DNA of 64,000 nt, from contig MNCI01015761.1 in assembly GCA_015680685.1 (NCBI GenBank), positions 62,001-126,000 on the forward strand, given 5' to 3'. This DNA comes from Gnetum montanum. Taxonomy: Eukaryota; Streptophyta; Gnetopsida; Gnetales; Gnetaceae. Below the pieces are notes generated by a model that worked only from the letters and a program-made list of their open reading frames with translations, was not told the DNA's origin and ran no database searches. The position numbers and the translations under genes were made by a program. This document shows, piece after piece, positions 1 to 11,952 of the stretch (position 1 is the first letter of the stretch; each line of letters opens with the position of its first letter).

Positions 1-3000
1 TAAAACACTTAAACTTTAATAACTTGATATTGCATATACTTATCTAGATTTTAATTATTAGTGATCATAAGAAAGTCAAGCTACCATAAAATCCCTAGTA
101 CCTATTTAGCTAGGAATGGCCATTAGCAAGGATTTGGTAGGAAAGCCAACCCTTGTTAGACAATAATAAGATCTTCTACCTCACTAGCCATCTTCTCAAA
201 GATAGATAAATTAAGCTTAATAATCCTTATTCCATTCATCTAGTTACAATCATATTATAACTAAAGTATCCCTTAAGAGCCTTAATTATGCTCATAGGTT
301 ATATCAATAATGTCAATTTGGCAAAAATTGGTCATTTTAGTTTTTCAGAATCATGAAAACCTAAGTTTTTGGGAATTGGAACCATATCTGACAGGTAGTG
401 CTCATCAAGTTGATTTCAATAGTACTAATTTTGTCTTGATGGGACTTATAATTTTGGAGATATTGAGGTTTGAATTTTCTTAAATAGTGTTCCTTAAATT
501 AAATTTAATTTAAAATTTTTATAAAGTTTAAAATTTAATCAATTCTAAACTATTGGGATTGGGAATTGAACTAGCAACCTTGACATTGGTAATTGAAATT
601 CTTAATTCTAGCTTTTCTAGTCAATACATAAAGTGTGTTAGTTATTGTTTAACAATTAAACTATATATGAAATGTATAAAAGTTTACTTTAATTTCAATA
701 AAGAAAGATAGTTGGAGTCCTAGCCACAAGATTCACCAGTAGGGCCATATTAGTAGACACTAGCCCTATCATGTCATAACTCATCAAGGCCGCAAGGCCC
801 AACCATGTTAATTAATAAGGCTATGCATTACAGGCCCCACCACACCTCATTGTAATAGGGCTGCAAGGCTCAACTACACTATGTCATTGTTAAGGATTAT
901 GCAAAATAATGTAGGTAATGTTAAATCAATAACGCGAAGCAAAGAAATAAATCCGTTTTCCTGCATGTCACTTTTCTACCCCACCATAGTGCCACGTTAC
1001 CTATAAATGTTCTACACTCATGTCTACTCACTAACTCATCTACCACCACCATACATGTTGTCCACTTGTTTCCATTACCATCCTTCATTATGCACACATT
1101 GTTCACTTCCTTAGCCTATGCCCTTGGCCATGTTGTTGCCACTACCCTTGTGTCCCCTAATGAGTTTCCAGTGCTAGTAGTTCTTGTTTATCACCTACTA
1201 AAATCCTACTAGAAATACCCATTTTGAATTTTTTGTCATGATTTCTAGCAATATGGACACACAATTTTAGCAAGTACTATGAGCATCTCAAGTCTATAGT
1301 AACGCAAACACCATAGATCTATACTAGATTAGGTCTCACAACCACAACAAGCCTTGCTAGAAAAGGGAAGGAAAATCTCAAATTTTGAATTAAGAATTTC
1401 AAATGAAAAATTTAATTTTGAGTTTACAAGACCAACTAGCTCAAATTACTTAAATGATACATACTAAGATAAAAACTTCATAATTAAACATGCTCATCCT
1501 AAAATATTATTGGGATGGGTGATCTCTCAAGAACTCTTGAAATTCATGCGTAAAAAATATCTATAATTTTTCATTCTAGTAGTGCTTTTTTGTGAACAAA
1601 TAGTCATTTGTACTAGATTTTAGTTTACAAATGTAATGGTGAAGTCAGTTCTATCATATAAATGCCAGAAACTAGTTTTTAATCCTTCTCCTTAAATAGT
1701 GTCTAAAGAGCTTCATGAGCTTAATCTAGCATAACCTAGGCATTTGATGTATTTTTCTAACATATAAATAATTTTTTCTAATATTTTTGTTGGCATTTGA
1801 ATCCAATGGTGGTGTTATATTGATCATTTGGGTAGTCGCTAATTAGGTGATAATTTAAACCATGTCATAGTAAGTCATAACATAGATGAACTAACTATAT
1901 ATAATAATTTAATGGTTAGGAACAAATCTGATCCTTTTTTTCATCTTGGATCTCTACTTAGTCATCAGTTATAATGCTGAATTTAATGTCCTAAACGGGG
2001 CAAAACGGTCATTAAGAGCCTAGAAAATATAACCAAGTGATAACTAATCTAACAAATCAAGTAGTTGAAGAATCAGTTGGTAAATAAAGAAAAGCAAGGA
2101 AGATTTATACCAATGCAACCAGTAATCAAACCATTTGGCAGAGATCAACCATCATAGAGAATTAGAACCTTCTTTTGATAAGGCATATGATATTTATGAA
2201 AAGAAAAGAGCTAAGAGAGAATCTAGAAATAGCAAAAAAAATGTGAGATAGAGAATGGTCGCTTAATACTAATATTTATTTCAAAATAATAAAGTGATAT
2301 CATTGGTGGAAGATCCTTACATCACCTCTTCTTATTAATCTTATGTCAAGATTCTTTGCTATCAACTATAACCTTCTTATCGACACTAGTTTTAATTTTC
2401 GAGTTAATAGTATTCTTGTTAGACAAGAAAAAATTCAACTTGTAAAATATTTGTCTAGGATTCTTAATACTTTCTCTAAAACTAGCAAAACTATACATAG
2501 GAGCTTCTATCTTTAGATTTTTTATTGCTATTTGATCATTTTTATTGGTAAAATTAACTTGAATTTTTATATCTTCAACTTTATGATATTTTTTCTATTT
2601 TTAAAAATATTTTTTTAGCAGAAAAGGACAAGCATTAAACAAATGTTTTTTAAGATGATAAAATTTTTAAGAATTAAGAAGATTATCATATATAATTAAT
2701 TGAATATAAGGCTTTCTTCTAGTTATAATACTAATTCCTTTTTATAATTGACAATGTTGATTTCAATGAAAAATATGTCTGCAAAAATCATGTCATAGAA
2801 ATAAACTTTATATACTTAAAGGAACTAAGAAGACTAACAATGTCCTAATCAGCTTTCTAGAAATTAATGAAAGATTATATAATGCGATAAAACATGGAAC
2901 TCTAACATATTCTTCAGATTAAACATTAAAATGTAGAGCCCACTTATGAATGATTAATACTAAATGTTTATGTATAAATGATCCTATATCTAGGGTATGC

Positions 3001-4307
3001 GACACTATTGAAACATTTCCTAACTTTAAGCTTGAAGGACTTGGATGCTATGTTTTTTCATCACATCATTTAACTATGAGATAAAAATTCAAGGTAGGTA
3101 ATCCAAAATTTAAATAAACACGTATTATGATGAAAGATCGGAAACCAATGACTCATATACATTATTAGAAAGAACAAATTTAGGTGTCTTAGTTTCATCA
3201 ACATCATTAGACAAAGTGTTACAACTTTTTTTTTACAAGGGTTTAAATCTATATTTTGAGAATTAAGAAAAATTTCCACATTAATAAAAAAGAATAAATT
3301 TCAACATTGGTTGAAAACGTTGAGAGTAATATGGAATTCTCCATAAGAATTCTAGAGAAATCAAATCTATTGGAAAAAGTCAAAGAGAGAAAAATCAAAT
3401 CCACCTAAAAAATCAAGGATCCTCAAGTATGACTAGAATAGATAATCTTTGCTATTCAAATCCTTGCTAGATAATAACATAACAAATTAAGTCACTTTTT
3501 ATTAACTCTTCATGGCTTCATATAATATATGTAAATTTTTATTTTATACATATTTAAACATGTAAATGGAATTGCCCTACATTTTCCTAAGTAGCATCAT
3601 GCACATAATTGTACTAGATGATGAATGGTATGAGACTTTATATTATATTATCAAGAAAAATGTAATGATGAATAGTAGTCTATTCAAAAATTATTATTGA
3701 ATGCAAAAATAAAATTCTTATATGAGTTTAAAAAAATATGATTTCAAAATGATGATATAATAACAAACAAGTTTAAATCATTCAATGGTTAGAACAGTAT
3801 ATTAAATATGGCTTAAAATAGTGAATCATGTATGGGTTATTTGTGCCATGGCATGATATGCATGTGGAAAAGTACTATTGTAGATTTTCTATAATAGTGG
3901 ATTAGAAGTTGATTGACAATGCATTAATAATCATTCTGTAAGGAAATAACTTATGATTAGATGATTTGGCCAACCAATATCATCGATACCACTTCAACAA
4001 CAACCATAACTTCAAACTCAAGTCTCATGAACTTAAAGCCTTTAATAATGCTCAATGATGATTTTGTTCAATGACGATGGTTTGAAAGCTAAAATTCAAA
4101 TGTACTTAAAGGCTTTGCTCTAACAACTTTTTTTTTGGTGGGTTCTTCTAAAAGGGAAATCAAAGCAATCTTCTCTCAATACCTTTTTCATTTATTGTAG
4201 ATGTATTCATTCTAGGTCTTTTCTCCTCATTAATTATACTTTTGTCACTACAAATGTAACACCTAGTAAGGTATATTCAACATTTTTAAACAATTATTTT
4301 ATATAGA
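1..4307. other. AT-rich spacer without recognisable gene
   Basis: Both strands carry only short open frames with no family motif that I recognise. The text is AT-rich with homopolymer runs. A short imperfect repeat of the type ggccgcaaggcccaac / gggctgcaaggctcaac lies near 788-880. It is probably very old transposon sequence, but nothing supports a named family. Confidence 0.5.
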
Positions 4308-5226
4308 TGATGAGTAGTGATAAATCATGTTTTACAGGGGCTACAATATTGAGCATCTAATATTGGAGTTGTGATATCATGTATTCAATATCAGAGTTGC
4401 AATATTGCATATCCAATATCGTTCCACACATGCTTACCTATCAATATGGCACTTAGGCACATGGTCAAACAATGAATTTTAGTCCATAGTATTATAACTA
4501 TGTTAGTTTGTTTTTGTAAACTTAGACTTAGCAATTAGAAGTGTGAATGCTTGTAGTGTAGTGTGAATTAGTGAACAATGTCTTTATTCGAGCTTTCTGT
4601 ACTTGGGCATAAGTGGAACTGGAAATAAGAATTGAGCTATTTCTCACTATTGTAGCATTCTCCTAGATTTACTATTTATTTAGCATGATGTTTATTGTAT
4701 ACACTTAGAATAATTTTCTTACTATTTATAGTTAATGATTTACTTTTCCATGCACTTTACCATTACTATTGTTAAGTAGAATGAATATGACTAGTCTTGA
4801 GTACTTAAGTGTGATTGCTTGTAACCTAATAATGTTATTATTGCTTATTATGCTCAATAGTGATACACTTGGTATCCTAGTGTTAGTTACATGAATCCCA
4901 AGGTGCAAAAGGAAGAGTAGGAATGGATACTCATTATACTAGGCTAAACTAGATTTTTTCATTGTTTACTTAGACTTACAAAACATTATTATTCCATCAT
5001 GTTTACTAGGCATAAGATGGCAAACACAACATAAATATATCATACACCTCACTGAGAACTAAACCATACACATAGAGTATACTAGCTCAACGTGGGAAGA
5101 CAACAATCCTGAACTTTAACCAATTACTTACATATTCACATTGTCCCATTCTTGGATTACCATTGGGCTATGCATAAACACTTGTATCTTTTATGGTTGG
5201 GTGTTGGATTACTCCACCACTCATTA
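4308..5226 (+). mobile_element. Degenerate gypsy-type LTR (probably solo)
   Basis: The stretch matches the gypsy LTRs further right in order. It starts TGATGAG, carries an array of ATATTG/ATATC motifs (about 4345-4415), has the conserved tctttattcgag near 4580, a tail with the word ggttgggtgt, and ends near ccaccactcatta, where the others end in CATCA. No clear 5-bp target duplication was found (ataga left, ataag right). It is more diverged than the other copies, so probably the oldest. No internal coding region lies beside it. Confidence 0.6.
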
Positions 5227-5881
5227 ATAAGGTTATAAAAGTGAATGTTTTCGGTAAAATTGATGAGTCAAAAAAATGATTGCAAAATTTGTATAGTTTC
5301 TCTAAAATTTTAAGCGTTCGTAAATATGAAATATGTAGGAAATCTAATTTATGGTTTTATTATTCCATGTCATATACTAAATGAAAGGTAATTAAAGGAT
5401 TTGTCAAACTTTGAAATAATGTAACTAGAGAAAATGTTTCCTTCTATGCATGAATAGAAGATGATTTTGTGGCACATGGTTAGGATGCTAAAGATGGAAT
5501 TCAAATTATAATATTAGTCATCATCTCATCATTTATGATCTTTCACATGATGTCCATATACTTCAATGACTTATGACAATAGACATGAGTTGGATTGCAT
5601 TGTGATAGTTCAATCCAGTGTTGTTATTTCCACATTGATCTAAGGCATACCTATTAGCATTGGTATGTGAATTCCCTCCACATCTAAAAATCATCCTATA
5701 TAGGTCAGATTCTTATATGGAAAACTACTATAATGATAATAGTTACTGGAAAAAAAATCATGGATTCCACATGAACACCTTAGAGATAGCCTAATTCATG
5801 CATGTTGAAATGTCAATTATTTATACTATTTGCAAGTTATGTTAAAATGCCTCCATGATGTTTAGAAGTATTGATGGTTGG
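5227..5881. other. Spacer between two LTRs
   Basis: I see no open frame with recognisable motifs and no repeat shared with the rest of the window. Confidence 0.4.
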
Positions 5882-6104
5882 TGAGGACTGAGAACTTAGA
5901 AAGGGAGTTGAATAAGTTCCCCAATTAAAATTGCATCAACCACATGAATGCACCAAATTTTATGACGTTCCCTAATTTGGATATGTTCATACTTGAAGGG
6001 TAGAATATGTGCACACCTTCAAAAATTATTTCTTCAAAAAATGTGGTTTGAAGGACACCACACCTTGTACGAGCTTTGATCTTCACTTCAAAGTATTTCA
6101 TTGT

Positions 6105-7003
6105 TGATGGTACGCGATATTGCGGTTCGCCGCCATATCTATAAATAAGAGGTGGCACTACCCTTATTCATCATCCTACCCTTAAAGTAGGGAAACTTTG
6201 GCAGTTTGATCACTCCAGAGATAGAATATTTTCCATGTGCCCATAGTAGGAGTCCCCAAGTGAATGGATCTTTATTCGAGTAGCTTTGTACCTGAACGCA
6301 AGTTGTGTACGACAAGAAAGAAGAGCTTTGTGGATAAACCTTGCAGTACATGGAATAGGATTTATTTATTGTTATTTATTACTTGTTATCTACTGCTTTC
6401 GTAACAGAGCATGAGTATGACTTGATTACGAGCATTTACGAATGTGTAAGGATAATCAAGAAACAGATGCTCATCGTGATTAGGCTCTCTCACCCTTTCC
6501 ACCTAAAATGTGGGATAAGTATGACTTGGTTATGAGCATCCAAGGATGTGTACAGATAGCCGAGGAATGGATGCTTATCACACTTAGGTTAGCTAGGTGC
6601 CTCAGTACGACCACTGCGAGCACATGCGTTACGTGTGGTGATCCTAGTAACGAATAGTGTTTGGTAGCCACAGTTGCATAGTTCAGGGTGTGTACAGTAA
6701 GTGGGAACGGATGCTGACGCTAGGTAATTTAGACTTAGTGCATTAGTTAGAGTTAGCCTTTGTTTCTCAACCCTTTCCTCATAGTGCAGAAGACATAAAA
6801 CATAAAATACCATAAAAATCATATACCTCAGACTTGCTTAACCATACACCGTGACAGATACAAGTAAGTCTAGGAAGATAATGAATGGTTAACCCCAAGT
6901 GTTCCATGAGGTTTGTAGGCATTTAGTCTGTGGAGTTTGACCAGATCGTGTGTGCGACGCTCGTATTCGTATGGTTGAGTGTAGGGATACCCACCACTCA
7001 TCA
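6105..7003 (+). mobile_element. Solo gypsy LTR with perfect target duplication
   Basis: It begins TGATGG and ends CATCA. It is flanked by the direct repeat attgt at 6100-6104 and 7004-7008, so it is a complete insertion left by recombination between two LTRs. It is homologous to the LTRs at 43202, 49437, 51623 and 56512: tctataaataagagg, tctttattcgag, and the gtacgaccac...cgttac and ggttgagtgtaggg words. Its U3 keeps only one gatatt palindrome unit where others have four or five. Its middle holds a partial tandem duplication of about 105 bp (6412-6500 and 6517-6597). Confidence 0.88.
6140..6147 (+). promoter_or_regulatory. TATA box of the solo LTR
   Basis: The sequence tataaata sits inside tctataaataagag, which is conserved in all the less decayed gypsy LTRs of this window, about 35 bp after the LTR start here. 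It probably marks the U3/R promoter. Confidence 0.6.
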
Positions 7004-7798
7004 ATTGTTATGAAACAACTTAATCATGCATGGTCCTAACAAGCTTAGAATGTGATTTCAAGGATCCAAAAACCTTTACAAAATCTCAACAAGCTTAATA
7101 TGGATATCTTCTGACAAGAAGCACACCAACCCTACAGGGCTACCAAAAACAAAGAAAAGAAAAAAAATAACAAAAGAATGTAACTAAATTTACAAGTCCT
7201 TGTGCTAGAAGCTTAGGACAAATTCCAATCAAGAAAATGATGTTATAATGAGGAGCAAGAATAGAATTTCATAGAACAAATTAATAGAATCTTATGTATG
7301 AATAGTTCTTACATAATTCCCAAGATTTTGACTTCATCTTATAGCCTTGAAGTTTCTGAAGCTTCTTGGAATTTTGGCAATGACTACTAAATGGCTAGTG
7401 TAGATGTCTACTTCAAAGTTGGGATCTCTAACTGAGATTGGCCTCAATTTATGAGAAATTTCTATTTGGTAGTGTGGACATCTATAAGGAGATGTTTACT
7501 ATTGCATATAGATATCTACTCTTTTTTAAATATGTCTTCTTAACTTTTGAGCTTTGATGTTTGAGGCTTCCTCTTGTTAATTTTCCTTGCTGGTAAACCT
7601 TGAAACATCTTCATTTGATTTGTAGACTTCTTTTCATCCATGCTCTCATCTTGCCCATGTAGTCTTCATTTTGACATCTCATCATAGATCTCATTTCCTT
7701 GAGTTCTCCAATCTCATTGTGAAATTATTGTTTATGTCCTACAAAATAATTATCCACCATCAGCATTTTCATTAAGGTTTTGATATACCAAAAGGCCA

Positions 7799-9899
7799 AT
7801 AATCTTCCCTTTGTTAGTGATATCCAAAACTTAAGAAAATGAGTTAGTATATCCCAAAAATCAATTGAGCTAATGATGAAGAGAGATAAAATACTATGCA
7901 AAAAATGCATCCTTAATATAATACAAAATTCATTAGTCATGAAGACACTTGTGAGTTTTGAATAAGGGCATTTTTGATGAAGATCTAGATAAGAAATATT
8001 AAGTATCTTTTCTCTAAACTAGAATGACAGAGATTAATACCACCATAAGATTAGAACTATGCAAATATATCCATAAGGTCATAATTATTGTTCAATACCC
8101 ATGTTGCTCTTGACACATAGATCACAATCATATTGCAAGTCATCAAAGTCATCACATTATATCACAATCACATATTATATGACATCGAGGAGATAGAATT
8201 CTTTCTCTTTTTGGACATCATCAAAAACTGACTTGGGCCTTACAACAAGAAAAAATATTGAAAATAAGATAGATCAAATGATTGTCAAGGATAACATCAA
8301 GATATATCATATAGTTTGTATCTAAGTAAAACCTCATTAGATAAAGTCATCATCTCACTTTCAAGATCAGAGAATGTAAATGTGAAGAAAATAAGTCCAT
8401 ACACATCCAACGTTTAAGAAATAGATCGAACTCTAGAACTATATCAAGATATCAAATAAAGCAATTTCTAATTTAGATGTTCATATTAATCACATATATC
8501 TTTAAGGAAGCTTAAAATATATTATCAATTCATTTTCAAAAGTCCCTAAGATGCTTTCTCATAGAATAGAAATCTCAATACTTCTTCTTACTTTAGTCAG
8601 CTTGAGATTTCCAAGGTATGAACTATTTAATTCATATCAACAACAAGGGACTTCAATACTCAAAAGACTATATTCATATTATATAAATGATTTAGTACTA
8701 GTATAGAGATATATTCAAATAAATTCCAGAAACTTGCATAGTTGATTATTACTTTTAGGTAAAAGAATTTTAAGGATTGAATCAAAAAATAACTTGCCCT
8801 TTTACCTTCAAGTTTGTATCATATGGATATACCTTTTGTTATCTACTTATTATTATGGCTTGATGAAAGTCTCCACAGACTCCCCATATATTGATGCTCC
8901 AAAATAATTCATGAAGTACAAGCTCCCCCTACATATGTGCTTATTTTTTCTTTGACACTTTTAAGCTTTCTAACTAATTTATCATAATCTTGCTTATTTA
9001 AGAATATTGAATAATCCAAAAAAGTTAAGACATTAGAGAAAATTATTAGGCACAAAACATAAAAAATTTTTCTTTCTTGATCATCCAATCATGCCTTAGC
9101 TTGTCATTTTTCTACTTTACTTGATCCAATTTATCATGTTAGTAGTTACGATAAATGTGGATGCAATGTCTTTCTCTTATTTCAAATTTTCATCAAAGAT
9201 AAAAAATTTAAAAGGACATGTAAATATCTAAGTAATTAATGAGATAACATGAGAGATATTCATACTACCTTAATCCTTCTTTCAGACTCTTTTTCATGTA
9301 TTAGATGATTAAGATATGTTTTATTTGATGATGAAAGAGTTCATAAAGGATATGTGTAACCTTTTTTTTCTTGGTTTAATTTTTTTTTTCGAAAGACTAG
9401 ACTATACTAATCTAGCAAGCATGGGGGTATAGAATTACCATGGCTTACATTAATTATTTATATGAGAATGACTAATGGAATTTGAGATGAGGCCCTGTAT
9501 CATGGAGTACCTCCTTACAATTTCATTTTCTTTCATTAGCTCCTTTGTTGATGTTTCCAACCTTGTAAGGTAATCCTTCTTGTTCATGTTCTTCAGGACA
9601 GGAGAATCTATAGTATTTGATAGTTTCATCCTTTTTTTAGAAGTTTCTCCAAATTTTAGCTCATTCTCTTTCTAGGTTATTCCATCTTGCAAGATACACT
9701 CACAAGATTTCTTTTGACAAGATCAAGTATCAATGTTAGTTTGCTCAATGTAATGATACTAATCTTGTTTATGATCATAGTTTTTACAATAGTATGAAGT
9801 GTTCCTTTCATGAAAAGAAACATCAAACCTAATTATGCTTGAACTAGTACAAGCATCCTTTTGTGAAGTTTCTTTCAAGCTTTCACATTTAATCTGATT
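7799..9899 (-). other. Internal region of copia A without pol
   Basis: This is the part where protease, integrase, RT and RNase H would be expected. I looked on the minus strand for the protease D-S-G, the W-H-R-x-L-G-H zinc motif, Y-V-D-D and the D-N-G-G-E-Y integrase motif and saw none. The sequence is AT-rich with many stops in all frames. It may be deleted or decayed beyond recognition. Confidence 0.45.
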
Positions 9900-11211
9900 T
9901 TCTTTATTTTTATGGATCCCTTCTTCTTGAATATCCCTACATTTCTCTTTAACTAATGGGGTAAGAAGTTAAATCTTAGCTTTTATGTCTAAGATTTCCA
10001 TTTTAACTTAAAATATAAGGTATATATTTCAAAAAATATTCTATGCATCTTTATCGTTTTGAGTAGATAATGTAAGATAAGAATTTCTTCATGTAATTCA
10101 CTATACCTTTCATCATGCTTACCTCTTAGTTCATTAGAACATTTTGATAAATTTTCATTTTTAAGAGCCATACATATAAGCTAAGAATCATTTTTGGTTT
10201 CATCAACCTATTCTTCACTTTGTTCTCCATCATCCTAGCTTGTGTAGAAGTATGTCTTTTTCATATTTGCTTCAGACTTATCTTTTCATTGCAATGTACA
10301 AGTGCTACGACATTCAAAGGCCACCTGGAATCTTCCACCACATACCCAACATTCTACTGAAAATGCATCAAAATTTGGATTTGAAAAATTCTTACCATTA
10401 TCTTTACCTTTGGTGTTGCATTGGTTTGACCCTAGTTGATTGAAGCTTCTTTCTTTTTCTTCTTGATGTCTTCAAACTCTTCTTGATAGAAGAGTTATTT
10501 CTTCCTCACTATTCATTTCTTGTTTGGCCAATTCCTTCTCTTTTGATGTTGATTTCAAGACAATAGGATTTTCTTTTATTACTCCTTCACTTATGAGATT
10601 CTTTTAATAAGTAATAAGAGCACTTTGGAGCTTTTCAAATTTTAGGATTGAAAAATCTCTAATTTCTCCCATAGCTGTGAATTTAGGTCTAAATTCAAGT
10701 TGTAGCATTATAATCATTTTTATGATTACATCACTTTGAGGCAAATCCTTGCTGGTACCCCTAACTACTACAACTAGACCATTTTCTTGAGAAAAAAAAT
10801 ATTTAATTTTCTCATTTTCTCTCATCTTAAGCTTGTCATATTTACTTTGTAAGACCAAAAGGTTTAATTATTTAACTATGCATGTGCCCTCATAGGTAGC
10901 TGCTAAGGTTTCATATATTTCCTTAGTAGTTTTACATCTTTCTATTTTATTAAATTTAGACTTATTTAATGCACAATATAATTTGTTTTTGCTTTAGAAT
11001 CATACATAAAGTTATCTCTTTATTCAGGCTTCCATTTATTCCATGGCTTGATAGCTTTTGATGCATTTTTAATGGGTAGTGTATAGTCTTTAAGGATTGG
11101 TTCCCATACCTCAAATTCCATGGACTCAAAGAATCCTTACATCCTTACCTTCCAATAAGTAAAATCATACCCATCGAACATTAGTGGCTTTGTGAAGGAT
11201 GTCTCATCCAT
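9900..11211 (-). pseudogene. gag: Copia A gag pseudogene
   Basis: The start codon is at 11211-11209, about 40 bp past the primer site. The N-terminus reads FDGYDFTYWKVRM, the usual start of copia gag (DUF4219/UBN2 type). The central gag region (10604-10858) includes KLKMRENEKIKYFFSQ and a segment corresponding to the part before the zinc knuckle. A damaged CCHC knuckle lies at 10351-10310: CWVCGGRFQVAFEC, with glutamine where histidine belongs. Beyond it (10171-9989) is a Lys/Glu-rich, probably coiled tail with ELRGKHDERYSELHEEI. Several stops and frame changes break the frame. Gag would package the RNA in a cytoplasmic particle; this copy cannot make it. Confidence 0.72.
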
Positions 11212-11253
11212 AGTTCACTCTTGAAAGTTGAAGTATAAACATGAGAGTATCAA

Positions 11254-11265
11254 GCTATGATACCA
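11254..11265 (-). promoter_or_regulatory. Primer binding site of copia A
   Basis: On the minus strand it reads tggtatcatagc, one mismatch from the initiator-Met-tRNA site tggtatcagagc used by most plant copia elements. It lies 2 bp inside the right LTR and 43 bp before the gag start. Confidence 0.75.
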
Positions 11266-11267
11266 CT

Positions 11268-11952
11268 TGAGGNAAAAATTTGAGACTATAAGATGATGTC
11301 AAAATATTTGGAATTTTACAAGAACTGTTCATACATAAGCTCCTCATTATTTATTATATGTAATTCTATTCTTACTCCTCATCGTAACACCATTTGCTTG
11401 CTTAGAATTTGTACTAAGCTTCAAGTACAAGGACTTGTAAATTTAGTTACATTCTTTTCTTTTCTTTGTTTCTTATATCCATGCGATGTAGAACAGAAGC
11501 TTAGAGCTTATACAAGGTTTGGTGCCCTTCAATCCAGATTTTTTAAAGAAACAAATTCTAGAGGTATGCATGGATTCTACCCTCTGAGTGTGGACATACC
11601 CAAGTTTGGGAACCATGTANTTTAGGAGAGACATCTATCTGGCAAATGGAATATCTACAGGGAGACATATATTGTTGTAGATAGACATCTACTATTTTTT
11701 AAAAAATGTCTCTTCAACTTTTGAGCTTTGACTTCTAAGGCTTTCTCCTATAAATTTTTCTTCTTCGTAATCCTTGGAACATCTCCATTTGATTTGTAGA
11801 CTTTGTTTTCATCCATGCTCGCTATAGATGTCATTTCCTTGAATTCTTAGATATTACTATGAAATTCTTTTTCATGTCCTACAAAATTATTATCCACCAA
11901 AAACATTCTATTTTATCCATTTTCCTTAAGGCTTTAACATACCAAAAGGTCA
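11268..11952 (-). repeat. 5' LTR of copia A, containing two single-N joins
   Basis: It starts tgagg beside the primer site and ends in ggtca. Single N bases at 11273 and 11620 cut out a 346-bp block that is inverted relative to the matching part of the left LTR, while the part after 11620 is in the same orientation. The open frame on the plus strand of this block is LTR sequence, not a gene. The missing left-LTR piece (about 5887-5930) suggests sequence was also lost at the first N. Confidence 0.65.

Larger units (their letters stand above)
5882..7798 (-). repeat. 3' LTR of copia A, split by a nested solo LTR
   Basis: Without the 899-bp insertion and one copy of the target site this LTR is about 1.0 kb. 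It matches the right LTR in two parts. 5925-6104 plus 7145-7345 matches the reverse complement of 11281-11619, and 7430-7798 matches 11620-11952 directly. The purine-rich aaagggaagatta, read on the minus strand just inside 7798, fits a copia polypurine tract. A protein-like open frame at 5925-6158 lies in LTR sequence and is not taken as a gene. Confidence 0.65.
5882..11952 (-). mobile_element. Ty1/copia relic A
   Basis: Two LTR-like blocks flank a minus-strand internal region: left 5882-7798 (3' LTR, interrupted by a solo LTR) and right 11268-11952 (5' LTR). In + orientation both start tgagg and both end in accaaaagg(c/t)ca. The order read from the minus strand is 5' LTR, initiator-Met-type primer site, copia gag, featureless DNA, purine tract, 3' LTR. 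I see no protease, integrase or RT, so the element has lost pol. A clear target duplication was not found. Two single N bases lie inside the right LTR and bracket an inverted block. Confidence 0.7.

Noticed and set aside
11293-11625. Open frame of 110 codons on the plus strand
   Set aside because: It lies wholly in LTR sequence of copia A. Its similarity to the frame at 5925-6158 is explained by LTR homology (with inversion), not by a conserved protein.
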